Source: Bacillota bacterium (lineage in GTDB: Bacteria; Bacillota; Bacilli; Bacillales; Cytobacillaceae). From it: a stretch of 6,585 nucleotides of DNA. The translations under genes and the position numbers were made by a program. The stretch spans positions 1 to 6,585 of the forward strand of contig JAEWIG010000427.1 of the NCBI GenBank assembly GCA_023387295.1, in the 5' to 3' direction. The notes beneath the pieces are model-generated. The model had not been told where the DNA came from and ran no database searches. It was given only the letters and a program-made list of their open reading frames with translations. Positions 1-6,193 of the stretch are shown piece by piece. Position 1 is the first letter of the stretch; each line of letters starts with the position of its first letter.

Positions 1-1
1 T

Positions 2-964
2 GGACCAAAAGTGATCGAAACTGTGACAGGGGAAAAAATTTCATCTGAAGATTTAGGGGGAGCACAAGTACATAATACAATTAGTGGCAACGCTCATTTT
101 AAAGGAAGGACAGAAGCAGAAGTAATCGAACAAGTCCGGAAACTATTAAGTTATTTGCCACAAAATAATGAAGAAAAGCCACCAATGACAGAGTCGCAGG
201 TAGCGGATGATTATCGTTCTGATTTAACCGATGTTATTCCCTTTGACACCGTTCGTCCCTATGATGTAAGGAGAGTTATCGAACAAGTTGTCGATGCTGA
301 CACTTTTATGGAGGTTCATCAAGATTTTGCTAAAAACATCGTTGTTGGATTAGCAAGAATAAAAGGTGAGGTTGTTGGGCTCGTTTGTAATCAACCAAAG
401 TTTATGGCAGGCGGCTTAGATATTGATTCATCAGATAAAGCGGCAAGATTTATTCGCTTCTGTGATTCTTTTAATATTCCTATTATTACTTTCGAGGATG
501 TTACTGGCTTTTTCCCAGGAGTAAAACAAGAGCACGGTGGAATAATTCGACATGGCGCAAAGATTTTGTACGCTTACTCAGAAGCTACCGTACCTAAGCT
601 AACTGTCATTTTACGAAAAGCATTTGGTGGAGCCTATGTAGCGCTTAATAGTAAAGCAATTGGAGCTGATTTAGTTTTCGCCTGGCCAAATGCAGAAGTC
701 GCAGTTATGGGTGCTCAAGGAGCGGCAAATATTATCTTTGCTAAGGAAATCCAAAATAGCGAGGATCCTGAAGCAGCAAGAGCACAAAAAATCGAAGAGT
801 ATCGAGAGAAATTCGCCAATCCATATGTGGCAGCAGCTAGAGGAATGATTGATGATATCATTGACCCACGTGAAACGAGAATTAAGCTCATTCAAGCTCT
901 CGAAATGCTAAGAAACAAAAAAGAATCAAGACCGAAAAAGAAGCACGGTAATATACCGCTATAA
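2..964 (+). CDS. yqjD: Acyl-CoA carboxyltransferase (propionyl-CoA carboxylase beta / methylmalonyl-CoA decarboxylase alpha type), 3' part
   Basis: The frame is open to the left edge, so the gene is truncated by the window. About 320 C-terminal residues of a protein usually near 510 are visible. The GTG at 11 is an internal valine codon, not a start. The family moves a carboxyl group between biotin and an acyl-CoA in the cytoplasm. The start of the visible part (GPKVIETVTGE, then DLGGAQVHN and SGNAHF) is the typical linker between the two crotonase-like halves. The C-terminal carboxyltransferase half follows, with VVGLVCNQP, FEDVTGFFPG, HGAKILYAYSEA, RKAFGGAYVAL and EVAVMGAQGAA. Many relatives have VDxPGFLPG where this one reads EDVTGFFPG. 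No biotin carboxylase or biotin carrier gene is in the window, so the substrate (propionyl-, methylmalonyl- or other acyl-CoA) is undecided. The family call is firm, and the yqjD name rests on gene order with yqjE. Confidence 0.92.
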   Translation, partial: GPKVIETVTGEKISSEDLGGAQVHNTISGNAHFKGRTEAEVIEQVRKLLSYLPQNNEEKPPMTESQVADDYRSDLTDVIPFDTVRPYDVRRVIEQVVDADTFMEVHQDFAKNIVVGLARIKGEVVGLVCNQPKFMAGGLDIDSSDKAARFIRFCDSFNIPIITFEDVTGFFPGVKQEHGGIIRHGAKILYAYSEATVPKLTVILRKAFGGAYVALNSKAIGADLVFAWPNAEVAVMGAQGAANIIFAKEIQNSEDPEAARAQKIEEYREKFANPYVAAARGMIDDIIDPRETRIKLIQALEMLRNKKESRPKKKHGNIPL

Positions 965-1031
965 GCAAGTTATTAATCATATTAGCAAATCTATCGGTTG
1001 TTTTCGTAAAAACTTGTCGTTCTAATACTGA

Positions 1032-1158
1032 GTTGATTGGAGCGGAGGGCACTTGACTCCTGCGGGAATGGAGGGAAGCGTGAGACCCCACAGGCGCAAG
1101 CGCCGAGGAGGCTCACGTTCCTCCCCGCGGAAAGCAAGTGCCCGCAGCGGAAATCAAC
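1032..1158. repeat. 127-bp GC-rich imperfect palindrome, probable dispersed Bacillaceae repeat
   Basis: The ends are inverted repeats: GTTGATT (1032-1038) with AATCAAC (1152-1158), then GGGCACTTG (1047-1055) with CAAGTGCCC (1135-1143). Further in, TCC plus GCGGG (1058-1066, one bulged T) can pair with 1124-1131. GGAGG (1070-1074) can pair with CCTCC (1120-1124), competing for one base. CGTGAG (1079-1084) pairs with CTCACG (1112-1117), and GGCG/CGCC closes a small hairpin at 1093-1104. The element is far more GC-rich than its surroundings and contains no credible gene; the open frames across it are chance. From memory, very similar sequences (GAGACCCC, GCGCAAGCGCCGAGGAGGCTCAC, CCCCGCGGAAAG) recur many times in Bacillus-type genomes. 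It follows yqjD, where no ordinary terminator is seen. Confidence 0.75.
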
Positions 1159-1194
1159 GGGCAAATTTTATATATGAAAGAGCCGATCAATTAT

Positions 1195-1223
1195 TTGCTG
1201 TGAGCAAAACACAAAGGTATACT
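1195..1223 (+). promoter_or_regulatory. Possible sigma-A promoter for yqjE
   Basis: TTGCTG (1195-1200) and TATACT (1218-1223) are 17 bp apart. The -10 box matches consensus at 5 of 6 positions and the -35 box at 3 of 6. It lies 45 bp upstream of the yqjE start and just after the palindromic repeat. It would let yqjE be transcribed independently of yqjD. Confidence 0.4.
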
Positions 1224-1267
1224 AGAATAGTGAATAATCAAAGGATTATTGGGAGGCATATTGGACA

Positions 1268-2380
1268 ATGATTAATGAAGAACGTTTATTAAATGAGTTT
1301 TTAGAGCTAGTACAAATTGACTCTGAAACAAAATATGAAACAGAGATAGCTAAAGTATTAAAGAAAAAATTCACAGAATTAGGTGTAGAAGTATTCGAAG
1401 ATGACACAACAGCGCAGACGGGACATGGTGCAGGTAACTTAATTTGTACACTTCATGGTACGAAAGAGGGCGTCGATACGATTTATTTTACGTCCCATAT
1501 GGATACGGTTGTACCTGGAAAAGGAATAAAACCTTCAATTAAAGATGGCTATGTTGTAACAGATGGAACAACGATATTAGGTGCAGACGATAAAGCAGGA
1601 CTTGCAGTTATGCTAGAAGTAATTCGCGTATTGAAAGAGCAAAGCATTCCTCATGGCACAATTCAGTTTATTATTACAGTTGGAGAAGAGTCTGGTTTGG
1701 TTGGTGCAAAGGTTCTAGATCCTTCATTAGTAACAGCTAAGTTTGGCTACGCACTTGATAGTGATGGTAAGGTAGGAAATGTAATTGTGGCAGCACCTAC
1801 TCAAGCGAAAGTAAAAGCGACTATTTTAGGGAAAACGGCCCATGCTGGTGTCGCTCCAGAGAAAGGAGTTTCTGCGATCACAATTGCTGCTAAAGCGATT
1901 GCCAAAATGCCTTTAGGAAGAATCGATTCAGAAACAACTGCCAATATTGGCCGTTTCGAAGGCGGTACTCAAACAAATATCGTTTGTGACCATGTCGAAA
2001 TTTTAGCTGAGGCACGTTCCTTAATCAATGAAAAAATGGAACAGCAAGTGAAAAAGATGAAGGAAGCTTTTGAAAGCACTGCTGAAGAAATGGGTGGCAA
2101 GGCAGAAGTTGAGGTCGATGTCATGTACCCTGGATTTAAATATGGAGAAGGGGATCATGTTGTTGAAGTAGCACGTAAGGCAGCAGCAAAAATTGGCCGC
2201 AGCTGTGAACTTTTAAACAGTGGTGGCGGTAGTGATGCGAACGTTATTGCTGGATTTGGAATTCCTACAGTAAACTTAGCTGTCGGCTATGAAGAAATTC
2301 ATACGACAAATGAACGTATGCCAATTGAAGAGTTAAATAAATTAGCTGAAATGGTCATTGCTATCATTGAGGAAGTATAA
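1268..2380 (+). CDS. yqjE: M20-family zinc metallopeptidase, PepT-like (tripeptidase/aminopeptidase)
   Basis: This is an intact 370-residue cytoplasmic hydrolase of the M20 family (PepT / carboxypeptidase G2 fold), likely cleaving N-terminal residues from short peptides. The two-zinc site is visible: SHMDT (H77, D79), GADDKAG (D107 bridging), GEESG (E140 general base, E141 metal ligand), ALDSDG (D164) and EEIHTTNE (H345). GKTAHAG (about 188-194) marks the inserted dimerisation domain, and the frame returns to the catalytic domain near residue 300, with GGGSDANV at 319-326. The ATG at 1268 has GGGAGG at 1251-1256, a slightly long 11-nt spacing, and no better start is in frame. There is no signal peptide. 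The gene is separated from yqjD by a repeat and a possible promoter, and a strong terminator follows it. The exact peptide substrate cannot be read from sequence; other M20 activities remain possible. Confidence 0.93.
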   Translation: MINEERLLNEFLELVQIDSETKYETEIAKVLKKKFTELGVEVFEDDTTAQTGHGAGNLICTLHGTKEGVDTIYFTSHMDTVVPGKGIKPSIKDGYVVTDGTTILGADDKAGLAVMLEVIRVLKEQSIPHGTIQFIITVGEESGLVGAKVLDPSLVTAKFGYALDSDGKVGNVIVAAPTQAKVKATILGKTAHAGVAPEKGVSAITIAAKAIAKMPLGRIDSETTANIGRFEGGTQTNIVCDHVEILAEARSLINEKMEQQVKKMKEAFESTAEEMGGKAEVEVDVMYPGFKYGEGDHVVEVARKAAAKIGRSCELLNSGGGSDANVIAGFGIPTVNLAVGYEEIHTTNERMPIEELNKLAEMVIAIIEEV

Positions 2381-2422
2381 GCATCATTTGAAGCGCTCGA
2401 TCTAAGCGTGATACGGCATATT

Positions 2423-2453
2423 AAAGAGAACCATATTCGGTTCTCTTTTTTTT
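2423..2453 (+). terminator. Rho-independent terminator after yqjE
   Basis: A perfect 10-bp stem, AAAGAGAACC (2423-2432) with GGTTCTCTTT (2439-2448), closes a 6-nt loop. It runs into an unbroken T tract (2446-2453). It lies about 40 bp after the yqjE stop and isolates it from the CheW-like gene. Confidence 0.93.
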
Positions 2454-2548
2454 AGATATAGGAATAAATGAAAATTAATCGCTACTAGTTAATTAGTTAT
2501 GGTATATTTGTAATATATACATAGGGGAATTAACACCCGTTTGTTGGT

Positions 2549-2555
2549 AGGAGGG
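2549..2555 (+). promoter_or_regulatory. Ribosome binding site that sets the start of the CheW-like gene
   Basis: AGGAGGG sits 6 nt before the TTG at 2562, which is good spacing. The ATG at 2571 is 15 nt away from it, too far, and has only GGAGG (2564-2568) 2 nt upstream, too close. The TTG at 2541 lies upstream of this site and has no obvious site of its own. TTG 2562 is therefore the preferred start. Confidence 0.65.
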
Positions 2556-2561
2556 ATAGCT

Positions 2562-3038
2562 TTGGAGGAAATGAATAAAGTCGTTGTTTTTCAAGTAGGA
2601 AACGAAGAGTATGCCATTCCAATCCAATTTGTTATGTCCATTGAAAAAGTTGAAGGAATTACGCCGATCCCTCATCTTCCTAATTACGTTAATGGGATTG
2701 CGAAAGTTCGGAATGAGCTTATACCTGTAATTGATTTTGAACAAATCCTTTATCATCGGCCAACTAATGTAGAGGAATCAACGAAAATGATTGTACTACA
2801 AACTTCTGACCTTCATTTAGCGATTGTTGTGAAGGAAGCAAAGGAAATTATCGATATCCCTTCTGAGTATATAAAGCAACTAGGTCTTATTGCTTACAAA
2901 AAGACGACTTATTTTTCTGGAGTAGCTAATTTGAACTCACGTGTCATTACTATTATCGCTCCATCAAAATTAATTCAGTCGCTTGATGGCATACGCGAAA
3001 TTCAAGAATTTATGAAGTCACAGAAAGAATCGGTTTAA
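2562..3038 (+). CDS. CheW-like single-domain protein (chemotaxis/signalling adaptor family)
   Basis: From TTG 2562 the product is 158 residues, nearly all one CheW domain, the usual length of CheW. In chemotaxis CheW bridges receptors to the kinase CheA through two five-stranded beta barrels. Visible matches are VVVFQVGNEEYAIPI (8-22), the VxxI...TPIPHLPNYVNGI stretch (24-46), and VRNELIPVIDF (49-59), which equals the family's LRGxxxPVIDL. AIVVKEAKEII (87-97) and the final GVANLNSRVITII (120-132) plus KLI also fit. The conserved RG reads RN (R50, N51), and the late ILDxxKL reads IIAPSKL, so it is divergent. No receiver domain follows, so it is not CheV. No receptor, CheA or flagellar gene is nearby, and terminators lie on both sides. 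Only weak AT-rich -10-like sequences (2503-2520) are seen upstream, and I saw no sigma-D pattern. The domain is clear; its partner and process are unknown. Confidence 0.82.
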   Translation: MEEMNKVVVFQVGNEEYAIPIQFVMSIEKVEGITPIPHLPNYVNGIAKVRNELIPVIDFEQILYHRPTNVEESTKMIVLQTSDLHLAIVVKEAKEIIDIPSEYIKQLGLIAYKKTTYFSGVANLNSRVITIIAPSKLIQSLDGIREIQEFMKSQKESV

Positions 3039-3055
3039 TCATGTTTTTTCTTATT

Positions 3056-3091
3056 CACAGAGGGTAGTTATGATCCTCTGTGTTTTTATTT
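3056..3091 (+). terminator. Rho-independent terminator after the CheW-like gene
   Basis: CACAGAGG (3056-3063) pairs perfectly with CCTCTGTG (3075-3082) around an 11-nt loop. TTTTTATTT follows (3083-3091). It begins 17 bp after the stop codon, so the CheW-like gene is probably transcribed alone. Confidence 0.88.
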
Positions 3092-3120
3092 CTGTATGGG
3101 TGCTTCTAGATAATGCAAAA

Positions 3121-3150
3121 TTGTTCTCGGTTAGAGACATATAGTAAAAT
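3121..3150 (+). promoter_or_regulatory. Weak candidate promoter for dinB
   Basis: TTGTTC (3121-3126) and TAAAAT (3145-3150) are 18 bp apart, 31 bp upstream of the dinB start. The terminator just upstream implies that a promoter is needed in this gap. No LexA-type box (GAAC-N4-GTTC) is visible around it. Confidence 0.3.
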
Positions 3151-3172
3151 AAGGAGAGTATGAAGCCAAGGA
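3151..3172 (+). promoter_or_regulatory. Two Shine-Dalgarno-like sites before dinB
   Basis: AAGGA (3168-3172) is 9 nt before ATG 3182 and is the likely dinB site. The better match, AAGGAG (3151-3156), is 25 nt from that ATG and only 3 nt from an out-of-frame ATG at 3160. The start at 3182 is favoured because it gives the MKxMYPK-type N-terminus I recall for B. subtilis YqjH. Confidence 0.5.
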
Positions 3173-3181
3173 TGTGTCGTC

Positions 3182-4468
3182 ATGAAACGAATGTATCCAA
3201 AAAACGGACGAGTCATTTTGCATGTTGATATGAATAGTTTCTATGCTTCTGTTGAGATGGCCTATGATCCATCCTTAAAAGGTAAGCCATTGGCAATAGC
3301 AGGAAATCCTGAGGAAAGAAGAGGGATCATTGTGACATGCAGCTACGAGGCGAGAAACTTCGGAGTAAAAACAACGATGCCTTTATGGGAAGCCAAAAAG
3401 CTATGTCCTCAGCTTTTAGTTAGAAAGCCGAATTTTGACCGATATCGTGCGGCTTCGATAGGGATGTTTGAAATTATGAATCAATATTCTTCTCTTGTTG
3501 AGCCAGTCTCAATTGATGAAGGTTATGTTGATATATCAGAGAGCTATGAGTATGGAACTCCCCTTGAAATTGCCGAAACCATCCAAAAGCAAATCATGCA
3601 ACAGCTTGATTTACCTTGTAGCATCGGAATTGCTCCTAACAAATTTTTAGCAAAAATGGCCTCAGATATGAAGAAACCAATGGGGATAACCGTTTTAAGA
3701 AAAAGGGATGTTCCAGTAATTCTTTGGCCATTAAATGTTGAAAAAATGCATGGAGTAGGGAATAAAACGGGTGAAAAATTGCGGAGTATTCAGATCAATA
3801 CGATTGGTGAACTAGCAAAAGCGAATGAAGCCCAGCTAAAAGGTATGCTTGGAATTAATGGGCCTCGTTTGAAGAATCGAGCGAATGGCATCGATAATCG
3901 GCCAGTAGACCCTGAAGCAGCTGCTGAATTTAAGAGTATTGGAAATTCGACGACATTGCCAAGAGATGTTGCTAACCAACAGGAACTTATTAAAGTTTTA
4001 GAGAAGCTTGCAGAAAAAGTAGCGGTTCGTTTGAAAAGGAAAAAGGTGCTTGCTACCTCATTAAGTATTATGATCCGCTATAAGGACCGGAAAACAATTA
4101 CGAGAAGCCAGAAACTTCCGAACCCGATTCAGAAGGAAGACGAAATAATGGTATTTGCGAAGCAATTATTATTAAAGCATTGGAATGGTGATGCTGTAAG
4201 ATTACTAGGCATAACTGGGACAGATTTAGTGGATGAGAATCAAGCGGTAAAACAGCTTGATATTTTTAGCTATGAGGAAGATGCCAAGAAAGAGCCGCTC
4301 TTTCAAACGCTATCAACGCTCCGAGATAAATATGGAGCACATATTATTGAACATGCTGGGGATTTACCTTCAATAAAAAAGCAACAGCAATCCATTGGTA
4401 CAGAAACAAGCTTTAATAAAGATTTTCTTCGTGATTTTTCCAATCGAAAGTCAAATAGAGAAAAATAA
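3182..4468 (+). CDS. dinB: DNA polymerase IV (Y-family translesion polymerase, DinB1/YqjH type)
   Basis: This is a complete 428-residue Y-family polymerase, slightly longer than the roughly 414-residue B. subtilis YqjH. It copies past damaged template bases and acts at stalled forks with the sliding clamp. The catalytic acidic residues are present: D16 in HVDMNSFYASVE, and D112-E113 in SIDEGYVD. The steric-gate position is Y21, as in Dpo4, rather than the Phe of E. coli DinB. The fingers contain TCSYEARNFGV (52-62). The thumb has CSIGIAPNKFLAKMASD (146-162) and a helix-hairpin-helix, MHGVGNKTGEKL (189-200). The little-finger domain (about 250-350) begins near KSIGNSTTLP. QLDIF (358-362) is a clamp-binding pentapeptide. 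The polar tail after about 390 looks unstructured. No LexA box is visible upstream. No clear terminator separates it from gndA, which has its own promoter. Confidence 0.96.
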   Translation: MKRMYPKNGRVILHVDMNSFYASVEMAYDPSLKGKPLAIAGNPEERRGIIVTCSYEARNFGVKTTMPLWEAKKLCPQLLVRKPNFDRYRAASIGMFEIMNQYSSLVEPVSIDEGYVDISESYEYGTPLEIAETIQKQIMQQLDLPCSIGIAPNKFLAKMASDMKKPMGITVLRKRDVPVILWPLNVEKMHGVGNKTGEKLRSIQINTIGELAKANEAQLKGMLGINGPRLKNRANGIDNRPVDPEAAAEFKSIGNSTTLPRDVANQQELIKVLEKLAEKVAVRLKRKKVLATSLSIMIRYKDRKTITRSQKLPNPIQKEDEIMVFAKQLLLKHWNGDAVRLLGITGTDLVDENQAVKQLDIFSYEEDAKKEPLFQTLSTLRDKYGAHIIEHAGDLPSIKKQQQSIGTETSFNKDFLRDFSNRKSNREK

Positions 4469-4500
4469 TAGCAACTTTTCTCATTTTAAACTTTTTCATT

Positions 4501-4509
4501 TGCTATAAT
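4501..4509 (+). promoter_or_regulatory. Extended -10 promoter of gndA
   Basis: TGCTATAAT (4501-4509) is a perfect TGn extended -10 box. No good -35 box lies 16-18 bp upstream, where the sequence is T-rich. Transcription would start near 4515-4517, giving a leader of about 50 nt. Confidence 0.6.
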
Positions 4510-4519
4510 ATTTGTAACT

Positions 4520-4543
4520 TGTTAAAGTATATACGATTTAACA
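4520..4543. promoter_or_regulatory. Inverted repeat in the gndA leader, candidate operator
   Basis: TGTTAAA (4520-4526) and TTTAACA (4537-4543) form a 7-bp dyad. It encloses the perfect 8-bp palindrome GTATATAC (4527-4534). It begins about 10 bp after the -10 box, a common position for repressor binding, and ends 22 bp before the start codon. It is AT-rich, so chance is possible. No regulator is named. Confidence 0.35.
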
Positions 4544-4565
4544 TCTGATAGAAGGGACGTTAACA

Positions 4566-5975
4566 ATGTCAAAATCACAATTTGGAGTTATTGGTCTGGC
4601 AGTTATGGGCAAAAATCTTGCCATGAATATAGAAAGCAGAGGTTATTCTGTTTCTGTTTTCAATCGTTCTCCAGAAAAAACGAACGAAATGTTGAAGGAA
4701 GCTAGTGGAAAAAACATTATTGGTACATATTCTCTTGAGGAGTTTGTAGACTCTTTAGAAAAACCACGAAAAATAATGCTCATGGTTAAAGCTGGTGCTC
4801 CAACAGACGGAATCATCGAGCAATTAAAACCATTGCTTGATAAAGGTGATATTTTAATTGATGGTGGAAATACGTTATTTACTGATACACAGCGCCGTAA
4901 TAAAGAACTAAGTGAATTAGGGTTTCACTTTATTGGCACAGGCGTTTCTGGTGGAGAAGAAGGTGCATTGCTTGGGCCATCCTTAATGCCAGGTGGGCAA
5001 AAGGAAGCTTATGAGCTTATTGCTCCTATTTTTAAAGATATATCTGCAAAAGTGAATGGTGAACCTTGTACGACCTATATCGGTCCGGATGGGGCAGGTC
5101 ATTATGTGAAAATGGTCCATAACGGAATTGAATATGGTGACATGCAGTTAATCGCAGAAGCCTATTTTATTCTCAAAAATGTCCTTGGTCTTCAAGCCGA
5201 TGAACTAAACAACGTTTTTTCTGATTGGAATCAAGGGGAGCTTGACAGCTATTTAATAGAAATTACTGCTAATATCTTTACGAAAATCGATGAGGAAACA
5301 GGAAAACCATTAGTCGACCTCATTCTTGATACGGCAGGACAAAAAGGTACAGGTAAATGGACAAGCCAAAGTGCACTTGATTTAGGCGTGCCACTACCTT
5401 TAATTACAGAGTCTGTTTTTGCTCGTTTCATTTCTGCCATGAAGGAAGAACGCGTTTATGCAAGTGGGCAGCTAAATGGTCCAGAAAAACTGCCATTTAT
5501 GGGTGACAAGGAAGCCTTTATCGAATCTGTTCGTAAAGCGCTATACATGAGTAAAATTTGTTCGTATGCCCAAGGCTTTGCTCAAATGAGAGCAGCATCT
5601 GAAGAATATGGCTGGGATTTACGTTATGGGGATATCGCAATGATTTTCCGTGGTGGCTGTATTATTCGTGCACAATTCTTACAGAAAATTAAAGAAGCTT
5701 ACGACCGTGATGCCGGCTTGAAGAACTTACTTCTAGATCCATACTTTAAAGAGATTGTTGAGAGCTATCAAGCAGCCCTTCGTGAAACGATTTGTTTAGC
5801 TGTGCAAAATGGAATTCCTGTTCCATCGTTCTCTGCAGCATTATCTTATTATGACAGCTATAGAACGGCATCTTTACCAGCTAATTTAATTCAAGCACAA
5901 CGTGATTATTTTGGTGCACACACGTATCAACGAACTGATAAAGAAGGCGTATTCCATACGAACTGGATGGAGTAA
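4566..5975 (+). CDS. gndA: 6-phosphogluconate dehydrogenase, decarboxylating, NADP-type
   Basis: This 469-residue cytoplasmic enzyme oxidises and decarboxylates 6-phosphogluconate to ribulose 5-phosphate, making NADPH in the oxidative pentose phosphate pathway. The length matches the family. The Rossmann motif GLAVMG (10-15) lies at the N-terminus, and N33-R34-S35 after the second strand is the usual NADP-binding turn. Active-site residues are S128-G129-G130, K182, H185, N186 and E189 (in VKMVHNGIEYGD). GTGKWTSQSALDLG (261-274) is the family signature in the all-helical domain. R446 and H452 in the tail bind substrate of the partner subunit in the dimer. The start has a usable Shine-Dalgarno site (GAAGGGA at 4551-4557, 8 nt away). 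B. subtilis has two paralogues, gndA and gntZ; the position next to dinB/yqjH favours gndA (yqjI). zwf is not seen in this window. Confidence 0.97.
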   Translation: MSKSQFGVIGLAVMGKNLAMNIESRGYSVSVFNRSPEKTNEMLKEASGKNIIGTYSLEEFVDSLEKPRKIMLMVKAGAPTDGIIEQLKPLLDKGDILIDGGNTLFTDTQRRNKELSELGFHFIGTGVSGGEEGALLGPSLMPGGQKEAYELIAPIFKDISAKVNGEPCTTYIGPDGAGHYVKMVHNGIEYGDMQLIAEAYFILKNVLGLQADELNNVFSDWNQGELDSYLIEITANIFTKIDEETGKPLVDLILDTAGQKGTGKWTSQSALDLGVPLPLITESVFARFISAMKEERVYASGQLNGPEKLPFMGDKEAFIESVRKALYMSKICSYAQGFAQMRAASEEYGWDLRYGDIAMIFRGGCIIRAQFLQKIKEAYDRDAGLKNLLLDPYFKEIVESYQAALRETICLAVQNGIPVPSFSAALSYYDSYRTASLPANLIQAQRDYFGAHTYQRTDKEGVFHTNWME

Positions 5976-5980
5976 TATAG

Positions 5981-6020
5981 AAAATGCAGCGTTCATCATC
6001 TTGGTGAACGCTGCATTTTT
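5981..6020. terminator. Strong, possibly bidirectional terminator after gndA
   Basis: A perfect 15-bp stem, AAAATGCAGCGTTCA (5981-5995) with TGAACGCTGCATTTT (6005-6019), closes a 9-nt loop. T-rich 3' ends occur on both strands. It begins 5 bp after the gndA stop. It could also stop minus-strand transcripts coming from the convergent gene, though that gene ends about 186 bp away. Confidence 0.93.
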
Positions 6021-6051
6021 GGATTGTTTAGGAAGCTATAGATTCGCCACT

Positions 6052-6060
6052 TGTGGATAA
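6052..6060 (-). promoter_or_regulatory. Single perfect DnaA-box 9-mer
   Basis: TGTGGATAA on the plus strand is the complement of TTATCCACA, the consensus DnaA box. It lies between two convergent genes and is followed by the AT palindrome CTTTTTTAAAAAG (6061-6073). I see no second box nearby, so there is no sign of an origin. It may be an isolated DnaA site or chance. Confidence 0.35.
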
Positions 6061-6092
6061 CTTTTTTAAAAAGTGTGTCTACGTTCAGCTTC

Positions 6093-6193
6093 AGCGCCTA
6101 CCCCCTCGAGGTCACAAGCCAATCCTCTCAGAAAGGTAAAGAACACCTTTCCAAGAGGCTCGTCTTGTGCTTGTCGGGGGTGAGCAAGGCGCT
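6093..6193. repeat. 101-bp GC-rich imperfect hairpin, probable dispersed Bacillaceae repeat
   Basis: Nested pairings span the element: AGCGCCT (6093-6099) with AGGCGCT (6187-6193); ACCCCC (6100-6105) with GGGGGT (6176-6181); CACAAG (6113-6118) with CTTGTG (6164-6169); CCTCT (6124-6128) with AGAGG (6154-6158); and GAAAGGT (6131-6137) with ACCTTTC (6145-6151), closing a 7-nt loop. The similar part probably extends somewhat beyond both ends, from about 6078 to about 6200. From memory, near-identical sequences (CAGCGCCTA, CCCCTCGAGGTCA, GAAAGGTAAAGAACACCTTTC, GGCGCTTGCGC) are common between genes of Bacillus-type genomes. It sits in the convergent gap and ends near the stop codon of the minus-strand gene. 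Confidence 0.75.

Noticed and set aside
1000..1013. GTTTT-CGTA-AAAAC as a terminator for yqjD
   Set aside because: The stem is 5 weak base pairs with no following T-run.
671..1091. Minus-strand open frames opposite the end of yqjD and the repeat
   Set aside because: They lie antisense to a clear conserved gene and a repeat, with no recognisable domain or supporting ribosome site.
1053..1271. Open frame on the plus strand across the first repeat
   Set aside because: It reads through the GC-rich palindrome, has an Arg/Gly-rich composition typical of noncoding repeat DNA, and overlaps the yqjE promoter and start.
2502..2520. GTATAT...ATATAC dyad upstream of the CheW-like gene as an operator
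   Set aside because: Low-complexity AT sequence in which such short dyads are expected by chance.
2493..2756. Minus-strand open frame opposite the CheW-like gene
   Set aside because: Antisense to a recognisable CheW domain, with no protein-like features.
5249..5440. Minus-strand open frame inside gndA
   Set aside because: Antisense to the conserved catalytic region of 6-phosphogluconate dehydrogenase.
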